Of a stretch of DNA of 11,712 bases, positions 7,970 through 11,712 are shown piece after piece; positions within the stretch are counted from its first letter, which is position 1; each line of letters starts with the position of its first letter. A program made the position numbers and the translations under genes. Origin of the DNA: Candidatus Bathyarchaeota archaeon (GTDB taxonomy: Archaea > Thermoproteota > Bathyarchaeia > Bathyarchaeales > Bathyarchaeaceae); assembly GCA_026014605.1 (NCBI GenBank), contig JAOZIC010000137.1, forward strand, positions 1-11,712. Reading direction: 5' to 3'. The notes beneath the pieces were generated by a model. The model was not told the DNA's origin, searched no databases, and worked only from the letters and a program-made list of their open reading frames with translations.

Positions 7970-7976
7970 TCACCTC
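7970..7976 (-). promoter_or_regulatory. Shine-Dalgarno that fixes the dnaG start
   Basis: The minus strand reads GAGGTGA here, among the strongest ribosome-binding sites in the window. Six bases later lies the in-frame ACG at 7963. The GTG at 7909 is more than 55 bases further on and has no such site near it. Confidence 0.6.
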
Positions 7977-8015
7977 AATCATCATAATGGTGTCCCCGTG
8001 AAAACTGAGAACAAG

Positions 8016-8026
8016 TGTTTTTAAGG
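8016..8026 (-). promoter_or_regulatory. Candidate promoter of dnaG
   Basis: In the 75-base gap after the small TOPRIM gene the minus strand contains CCTTAAAAACA. A start of transcription near 7995 would leave a leader of about 30 bases carrying the GAGGTGA site. Read-through from tyrS is also possible. Confidence 0.4.
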
Positions 8027-8038
8027 CTCATGTGTCTA

Positions 8039-8461
8039 TTATACTTTACGACTTAAGCATTTATTATTCAGACGCTCAAAAAAATTTGCTAAACCCTCAA
8101 TATCTTTAACATCTTTAGCGATTAGACCAAAAAGTGTACGCCAAAAAAGAAGATTAGATGAAATTTTTGTACATTCCAGGCTTTTAATTAGACGTTTGGT
8201 GTACTCTTGTCCTCGGCGGTCAAAATCCAGTAACAAAATAACTTCGGGTAGTTCACGGTTTTCTATTTCAGAAACAACATCAAGAAACGATTTCCCCGCA
8301 GTTTTAGCAGAAATCATATCCCCAGTAATGCCAAGCTTATTTAGCGCTTTGACGTCGTTTTTGCCTTCCACAACAATTGGGGTGCCTTTTTCGGCTTGCT
8401 GTTTTAGCCGTTCTAATAGTTTAACAAGTTTTTCTAGCCGTTTCTGATCTTTCGCAGACAA
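8039..8461 (-). CDS. Small stand-alone TOPRIM protein (small primase-like/RNase M5-like)
   Basis: The 140-residue protein begins with a charged helix (residues 1-26), then a TOPRIM core: PIVVEGKNDVKALNKLGI carries the conserved Glu, and VILLLDFDRRGQE carries the D-x-D pair. A short C-terminal helical part follows. TOPRIM folds bind Mg2+ and act on phosphodiester bonds in primases, topoisomerases and RNase M5. Small archaeal members of this group (COG1658-like) have no settled role. The start is TTG; its Shine-Dalgarno-like AGGT overlaps the tyrS stop, so translation is probably coupled to tyrS. It sits directly upstream of dnaG, another TOPRIM protein, but the two differ in length and flanking domains. 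Confidence 0.85.
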   Translation of the reverse strand: MSAKDQKRLEKLVKLLERLKQQAEKGTPIVVEGKNDVKALNKLGITGDMISAKTAGKSFLDVVSEIENRELPEVILLLDFDRRGQEYTKRLIKSLECTKISSNLLFWRTLFGLIAKDVKDIEGLANFFERLNNKCLSRKV

Positions 8462-8466
8462 CTTTT

Positions 8467-9552
8467 CTACCTAGTTATCTCGATTTTCATCATCTTTTCC
8501 AAGGTTTCTGGATGTTTCTGGAAGTGTTCACGAACAGGTCGTAGAATCTCAATAATTGCGTCGGAAACACCGTTCTTTAGGTCTAACGGGTGAATCTTGC
8601 CTTCTGAATATACGTTTGCTAGGGTTTGGAAGCTTTCAAAGGTTTCTGGTCCGCCATATTTTGCGGGTCTGGGTATTACAAAGGTTTCTTGTTCTGCAAA
8701 GATTATGTGTTTTGCCAGTTCTAGTACAGGGTTTGCTTTCACAACTTTTGGTGGACAGTAAGCGTTTTTTATTTTAGACGCAATGTCCTCGGGGTTATCG
8801 TGGACTAGGATGCTGCTTTGTGGTATGCTTTTGCTCATTTTGGAGCTGATTTCCACGTTCAATTCATCGGTTTCGCCGAACTCTTTTCCTGCTGTTTGTG
8901 GTCCTTGAAGCCCGATAAGCAAAGGTGTGTGGATGCAGACAGGTTTTTGCCATTTGAGTTTTTCTGCGGCGTCTCTTGCGAGCATGTGGGCTTTTCTTTG
9001 GTCTATGCCTGAGCAGGCTACGTCCATTTCGAGTTCGAAGATGTCTGCGGCTTGCATGCATGGATAAAAGACCCATGCGGTTTCGATGTCGGTTAGGCTT
9101 GTTTCGCGTCCCATTACGGGTAGGGCGCGCCATGTCCGTTTTACTGAGACGCTTTTTGCGATTCTTACTACTTTTTCCCAGAAGTCTACTTTTTCGGTTA
9201 TTTCGGATGCCCATTTGTAGTTGACTTTTTCTGGTGGTAATCCAAGGGCAATAAAGATTTGTTTTAGGTATTCGCCGCAGGTGCGGATGTTGTTCATGTC
9301 TCCGCCTAGTTTGTTGTTTATCCACGAGTGCCAGTCTGCCAAAAATATTGTGAAATCAAAACCAGCGTTTACCAGATGCTTAATTTTTGCTGAGCAGACT
9401 AAGCCGATGCCGATGTGTAGTAGTCCTGAGCATTCAAAGCCCCAGTATGCTCGTGGGTTGTTGTTTGTTTCAAGTAAAGTTTTGACTTCTTCGGGTGTTA
9501 CAACTTCTGCGGTGTTTTTCATTACTAGGTCGATTCTTTTTTGCAGGTCCAA
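8467..9552 (-). CDS. tyrS: Tyrosyl-tRNA synthetase
   Basis: The 361-residue class I synthetase matches the archaeal/eukaryotic TyrRS type. The tyrosine pocket begins AYWGFECSG and runs into the HIGH-like HIGIG. FYPCMQAADIF and GIDQRKAHMLAR carry the Tyr, Gln and Asp residues that bind tyrosine in the Methanocaldococcus enzyme. KMSKS is intact near residue 240. The C-terminal region includes NAYCPPKVVKANPVLELAK, PAKYGG and HPLDLKNGVSDAI, as in other archaeal TyrRS. It charges tRNA-Tyr in the cytosol. The start is TTG with GAGGG seven bases ahead. A TrpRS reading is possible within this sub-superfamily, but the tyrosine-binding set favours TyrRS. It leads an operon with the small TOPRIM gene. 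Confidence 0.93.
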   Translation of the reverse strand: MDLQKRIDLVMKNTAEVVTPEEVKTLLETNNNPRAYWGFECSGLLHIGIGLVCSAKIKHLVNAGFDFTIFLADWHSWINNKLGGDMNNIRTCGEYLKQIFIALGLPPEKVNYKWASEITEKVDFWEKVVRIAKSVSVKRTWRALPVMGRETSLTDIETAWVFYPCMQAADIFELEMDVACSGIDQRKAHMLARDAAEKLKWQKPVCIHTPLLIGLQGPQTAGKEFGETDELNVEISSKMSKSIPQSSILVHDNPEDIASKIKNAYCPPKVVKANPVLELAKHIIFAEQETFVIPRPAKYGGPETFESFQTLANVYSEGKIHPLDLKNGVSDAIIEILRPVREHFQKHPETLEKMMKIEITR

Positions 9553-9588
9553 CGAATTGCCCTCGTATCAACCAATTTTAGTTTGTTA

Positions 9589-9598
9589 ACTTAAAAGT
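9589..9598 (-). promoter_or_regulatory. TATA-box promoter for tyrS
   Basis: The minus strand reads ACTTTTAAGTTAAC. The predicted transcript start, about 9565, lies right at the GAGGG ribosome-binding site, so the leader would be very short. Confidence 0.45.
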
Positions 9599-9624
9599 TC
9601 TTGTTGCAACCGCCCATTTGTGGG

Positions 9625-9630
9625 AAAAAA
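9625..9630 (-). terminator. T-tract after the XRE operon
   Basis: Six Ts on the minus strand lie 17 bases beyond the XRE stop. A small CCCA/TGGG hairpin follows at 9613-9624. The order (Ts before stem) suggests T-tract termination rather than a classic hairpin terminator. Confidence 0.35.
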
Positions 9631-9646
9631 CGGCCTGCTTTGAGGG

Positions 9647-9853
9647 CTATTTTGTGTCTTCGTCGTCGAATATGAACAGGTCGTCAATTGTTGTTTTTAG
9701 GGTTTTGGCGATGTCGTGTGCCAGTTTCAGTGAAGGGTTGTATTTGCCTTTCTCAAGATACAGCACGGTTTCTCGGCGGACTCCAACCTTTTTTGCTAGG
9801 TCGTCTTGGGTGAGGTTGTGTCTTGCTCGTAGTTCTTTGATTCTTGTTCGCAT
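9647..9853 (-). CDS. Cro/XRE-family HTH regulator (YozG-like)
   Basis: The 68-residue protein is a bare helix-turn-helix domain: MRTRIKELRARHNLTQDD, then LAKKVGVRRETVLYLEKGKY with the recognition helix, NPSLKLAHDIAKTL, TTIDDLFIF and an acidic tail. It matches the short YozG-like regulators commonly encoded beside DUF2178-type membrane proteins. It presumably binds DNA as a dimer. The chosen ATG overlaps the last base of the upstream stop (TGATG), so translation is coupled; an open frame extends further upstream but is just the overlap with the previous gene. As the last gene of its operon it is a natural autoregulator of the palindromes at 10422-10458, which is inference. Confidence 0.9.
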   Translation of the reverse strand: MRTRIKELRARHNLTQDDLAKKVGVRRETVLYLEKGKYNPSLKLAHDIAKTLKTTIDDLFIFDDEDTK

Positions 9854-10188
9854 CACAGGTCGCCTTTTCTGCTGTAGTACCAGCTCAACAAACCGTACGA
9901 GAAGCCAGAGACCAGCATTATTGCAATTATTGCCCATCCCGCGTCAAGTGTAGGCAAGTCTAGGAACTCTGTTCCGAAAATTATGAACAACGATAGTGAG
10001 ACCATGAAAGCTAAGTTGATGTAGTATGTCCCCATTGCTGCTTTTCCGCTGATTTTTTGTGTGCGTTCGTCTTGAACAGGATAACCCGATTTTTTGTCTT
10101 TATGAAGTTTCCATATAACAAGCACTCCAACAAGGACAACGAGAACTGCGTTCACGATTAAAATCATTGGCCACATAAAATCAGTCAT
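9853..10188 (-). CDS. DUF2178-like four-helix membrane protein
   Basis: The 111-residue protein has a hydrophobic N-terminal helix (about 6-27), a cytoplasmic stretch with the motif QDERTQKISGKAA typical of DUF2178 proteins, then two or three further membrane helices (about 58-78 and 84-103), ending SRKGDL. Function of the family is unknown; members are usually paired with a short XRE regulator, as here. The ATG at 10188 is five bases past the previous stop, with AGGAG about 11 bases ahead. A longer frame reaches to 10344 but runs through the preceding gene and lacks the family's N-terminus. Confidence 0.85.
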   Translation of the reverse strand: MTDFMWPMILIVNAVLVVLVGVLVIWKLHKDKKSGYPVQDERTQKISGKAAMGTYYINLAFMVSLSLFIIFGTEFLDLPTLDAGWAIIAIMLVSGFSYGLLSWYYSRKGDL

Positions 10189-10190
10189 TT

Positions 10191-10391
10191 TTACAGTTTC
10201 TCCTGTTTCTTTCCTGTAACCGAAATTTTGTTGCCAGTAGTTATTAGACCCAATCCAGTTATGCATACAACGGTTGCAATGCCTGTGTGGTTTGCGCCTA
10301 TGATTGGTTCTCCAAACGCCATCAAAAATGCGGCGATTAGGCATGTTGCTATTCCAAGGATGCTGATGATATTATTCCATTTTTTCAACAT
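10191..10391 (-). CDS. Small two-helix membrane protein, first gene of XRE operon
   Basis: I do not recognise this 66-residue protein. It has a short basic start (MLKKWNN), two hydrophobic helices at about 8-29 and 35-52, and a Lys-rich tail (GKKQEKL), predicting a hairpin with both ends in the cytoplasm. The ATG follows GGGGGA by four bases, a clear ribosome-binding site. It is followed after two bases by the DUF2178-like gene, so it is the lead gene of a three-gene operon and may act with that protein in the membrane. Confidence 0.75.
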   Translation of the reverse strand: MLKKWNNIISILGIATCLIAAFLMAFGEPIIGANHTGIATVVCITGLGLITTGNKISVTGKKQEKL

Positions 10392-10421
10392 TTTTCCCCC
10401 GTTGTTTATTTCTCACATTTT

Positions 10422-10458
10422 GTTAGTTATTTCTAACTCCATGTTAGATATAGTTAAC
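10422..10458. promoter_or_regulatory. Twin operator-like palindromes GTTA-N8-TAAC
   Basis: Two sites of identical layout, GTTA-N8-TAAC, lie at 10422-10437 and 10443-10458. Their centres are 21 bases apart, which is two helical turns. The second has longer perfect arms (ATGTTA/TAACAT, 10441-10460). They span the predicted transcript start of the XRE operon, the position expected for a repressor. The probable ligand is the XRE protein encoded at 9647-9853. Confidence 0.6.
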
Positions 10459-10461
10459 ATC

Positions 10462-10473
10462 AAATATTTAAAC
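10462..10473 (-). promoter_or_regulatory. TATA-box promoter of the XRE operon
   Basis: The minus strand reads GTTTAAATATTT. TTTAAATA is close to the archaeal TATA consensus. The transcript start would be about 10443, inside the twin palindromes, giving a leader of about 50 bases. Confidence 0.55.
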
Positions 10474-10559
10474 ATAACGGAACACCCAAAACACAAAAAC
10501 CTCACGCGCAACAACACACCAATGTTCGTGTGAACTTTTTTCGAAATTGTGTGCTGTAG

Positions 10560-10578
10560 AAAAAAATTTCAGAAAAAA
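10560..10578 (-). terminator. Double T-tract, possible end of the structured RNA
   Basis: The minus strand carries TTTTTT, a short CTGAAA spacer, then TTTTTTT. This lies downstream of the folded segment at 10631-10889 and would end its transcript. It overlaps the repeated element. Confidence 0.35.
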
Positions 10579-10608
10579 CCTAGTTTTCAACATTGTACTT
10601 CTATTAGT
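10572..10608. repeat. Upstream element, copy 2 (relative at 23-59)
   Basis: It matches copy 1 as follows: GAAAAAA, two changed bases, TAGTTTTCAACAT, then ACTTCT and ATTAGT with two small indels. Resemblance seems to extend on the right toward 10650, where TGAATGTGTGAAC and CAGTCAAAC recall 68-95. Here the element lies between the XRE operon promoter and the structured segment. Which strand it acts on is not decided by the sequence. Confidence 0.45.
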
Positions 10609-10630
10609 AGTCTAACATGCAGCATGAATG

Positions 10631-10889
10631 TGTGAACTTACAGTCAAACGGGTAAATGTCGCGGGCTTGTGTCCCACGTAACTAACTCTCATCCTCACAG
10701 GTGGAGCTAGGCGCTCTTCTCAGATGAGCTCTCTCAGACGTGGGTTGGTTTGCCCGCGCCTGCCGTGTCCCATGCATGGGTAAACCCTTCTTCAACGGAT
10801 GATGGAACACATCAACCTCTGTCGAGTCCGTCTGCATGAGCCCGCATAAGGTAACGGCAGGATTATGCTCCAGCAAAACTGTCGCACAA
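10631..10889 (-). ncRNA. Candidate structured noncoding RNA, family not identified
   Basis: This gene-free stretch is visibly GC-richer than its AT-rich flanks and folds into nested stems. A closing stem pairs 10885-10888 with 10631-10634 and 10878-10881 with 10641-10644. Arm B is closed by an 8-bp perfect stem, 10854-10861 with 10759-10766. Inside it 10802-10810 pairs with 10767-10776 (GUGUUCCAU/AUGGGACAC). Arm A stacks 10752-10757 with 10661-10666, 10738-10744 with 10673-10679, 10734-10737 with 10682-10685, and 10723-10728 with 10688-10693. Two of these stems use G-U pairs that would be A-C mismatches in the opposite strand, pointing to minus-strand transcription. A TATA-like box at 10911-10919 predicts a 5' end near 10890, exactly at the closing stem. 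The hallmark motifs of RNase P RNA, SRP RNA, 5S rRNA and tRNA were not found. A 74-codon open frame crosses the region but resembles no protein. Confidence 0.5.
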
Positions 10890-10910
10890 TAAATAGCGTA
10901 ATACAAAGAA

Positions 10911-10923
10911 CATTAAACTTTCC
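10911..10923 (-). promoter_or_regulatory. BRE/TATA-like promoter for the structured RNA
   Basis: The minus strand reads GGAAAGTTTAATG: a BRE-like purine run followed by a TATA-like box. The predicted transcript start is near 10890, matching the 5' side of the closing stem. It lies 19 bases past the pheT stop. Confidence 0.4.
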
Positions 10924-10941
10924 TATTCCAAGAAACACCCA

Positions 10942-11712
10942 CTAAAGCGAGTCTATAACCTTTTGAAGGTCTACCTCAAAGGCGCCCGTAGGGTTTTCCA
11001 ACTCAAAGTTGTTTAATACTTCGGGGTGAATCTCGCCAACAACACCAACCTCCATGTTTCCTAACAAGATGGTTGCGGCGCGTCCTTCCAGAAAGCTTGG
11101 GTGGTTTGTCTCTTTTACTGTTAAGTTGTCAAAGCCAAGGTTGGTAAACAAGGATTCCAGAATAGACTTTATTTCAGTAAAGTTCGCATTGGGATGAGAA
11201 GAAACCGCTGCAAGGTGTATTCTTCGTTGAGTATAGGTTTCAGATTTGTCATCCAATTTGATAACGTCAGAAACTTCAAACATGCACTGCGGAAACACGT
11301 GGTGTTTGCTTACTGCCAAGTTTTTCATCAGACTCGGCAACAGATTGTTTCTAATAATAGAATACTCGGTGGAAACAGGGTTAGCCAACGTCACTAAACC
11401 TTCGGGTTTTTGGCGCATCTTGACGTAGTGGTCTTCTTCGTTTGTTAAAACAAAGTTCAAGGCTTCAGTAAAACCCAAACCAACCATAATCTGCCGAACA
11501 TTGGATGCTTCCACGGTTACTTTGTGTTGTTTACCAGTTGTGCGCGAACTTTGCGTTGTTGGTTCCAGCCTGAAAACCCCGTAACCAACTGCAACTTCTT
11601 CAACCAAATCGATTTCATGCAATATATCAGTGCGGTAAGCGGGAATAGCTACTTCCAAAACACCTTTTTCGACCTGTTTTGCGTCCAGTCTGGACTTTTG
11701 CAGTGCCTCGAT
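10942..11712 (-). CDS. pheT: Phenylalanyl-tRNA synthetase beta subunit (5' end outside window)
   Basis: The frame stays open to the window edge, so 256 C-terminal residues are visible out of the roughly 540-600 usual for archaeal PheT. The visible start lies in the B5 DNA-binding-like domain end (ALQKSRLDAKQV, then LEVAIPAYRTDILHEIDLVE and EVAVGYGVFRLEPT). The catalytic-like core follows with NVRQIMVGLGFTEALNFVL and VTLANPVSTEYSIIRNNLLP, and the end is VGEIHPEVLNNFELENP and FEVDLQKVIDSL. PheT pairs with PheS as an alpha2beta2 enzyme that charges tRNA-Phe; pheS is not in view. The C-terminal ferredoxin-fold anticodon domain of bacterial PheT is absent, as expected in archaea. An internal TTG at 11658 is not the start. 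Confidence 0.95.
   Translation of the reverse strand: MEALQKSRLDAKQVEKGVLEVAIPAYRTDILHEIDLVEEVAVGYGVFRLEPTTQSSRTTGKQHKVTVEASNVRQIMVGLGFTEALNFVLTNEEDHYVKMRQKPEGLVTLANPVSTEYSIIRNNLLPSLMKNLAVSKHHVFPQCMFEVSDVIKLDDKSETYTQRRIHLAAVSSHPNANFTEIKSILESLFTNLGFDNLTVKETNHPSFLEGRAATILLGNMEVGVVGEIHPEVLNNFELENPTGAFEVDLQKVIDSL

Noticed and set aside
7047..8024. A 325-codon plus-strand open frame opposite dnaG
   Set aside because: It is antisense to a well-recognised gene, Ser/Arg-rich in the manner of shadow frames, and has no family resemblance.
10524..10541. GTTC-GTGT-GAAC hairpin followed by six Ts on the plus strand
   Set aside because: The stem is only four base pairs and no plus-strand transcription unit is visible upstream for it to terminate.
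10631..10889. Identification as RNase P RNA, SRP RNA, 5S rRNA or an intron-bearing tRNA
   Set aside because: The RNase P CR-I and CR-V consensus, the SRP helix 8 GGAA/AGCA loop, and a tRNA T-arm (GGTTCRA) are not present on either strand. The two-arm topology also does not match these RNAs.
10682..10906. A 74-codon minus-strand open frame across the structured intergenic region
   Set aside because: No recognisable domain, no ribosome-binding site, odd composition, and it coincides with the nested RNA stems, which explain the sequence better.
1..11712. CRISPR arrays, insertion sequences or integrase attachment sites
   Set aside because: No regularly spaced repeats, transposase or integrase reading frames, or terminal inverted repeats with target duplications were seen.

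Overview
The window reads as archaeal chromosome. The evidence is archaeal-type Pelota, the archaeal DnaG/TOPRIM protein, an archaeal-type tyrosyl-tRNA synthetase with HIGH-like and KMSKS-like signatures, an archaeal-type PheT, TATA-like boxes about 25 bases before inferred transcript starts, T-tract terminators, and frequent TTG starts. Base composition is moderately AT-rich. The large PQQ-propeller surface protein and the small-primase-like TOPRIM gene beside DnaG would suit a Bathyarchaeia-like TACK lineage. That lineage call is inference from protein flavour only.

Layout, left to right. (1) Bases 1-1202, plus strand: an upstream element with a relative at 10.57 kb, then cutA and a nucleotidyltransferase as a tight two-gene operon. 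(2) 1235-2254, minus: a single-gene secreted or membrane-anchored protein, convergent with that operon. (3) 2421-3509, minus: pelA (ribosome rescue). (4) 3650-6511, minus: a 953-residue exported protein with two tandem eight-bladed PQQ-type propellers, an Ig-like domain and a C-terminal membrane anchor. (5) 6794-9552, minus: tyrS, a small TOPRIM protein and dnaG; tyrS and the TOPRIM gene are coupled, and dnaG seems to have its own promoter. (6) 9647-10391, minus: a three-gene operon of a 66-residue membrane protein, a DUF2178-like membrane protein and a Cro/XRE regulator, with twin operator-like palindromes at its promoter. (7) 10392-10941: an intergenic stretch holding that promoter, the second copy of the repeated element, and a strongly folded GC-rich segment that looks like a noncoding RNA gene on the minus strand. 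(8) 10942-11712, minus: the C-terminal part of pheT, cut by the window edge.

The core theme is translation and RNA handling: Pelota, TyrRS, PheT, DnaG (which in archaea also associates with the exosome) and a small TOPRIM protein. Surface-protein genes and a self-regulated membrane/XRE cassette lie among them. The points most worth following up are the unidentified structured RNA at 10631-10889, an apparent ACG start codon for dnaG behind a strong Shine-Dalgarno, the paired GTTA-N8-TAAC sites at the XRE operon promoter, and the two related elements near 23-59 and 10572-10608.
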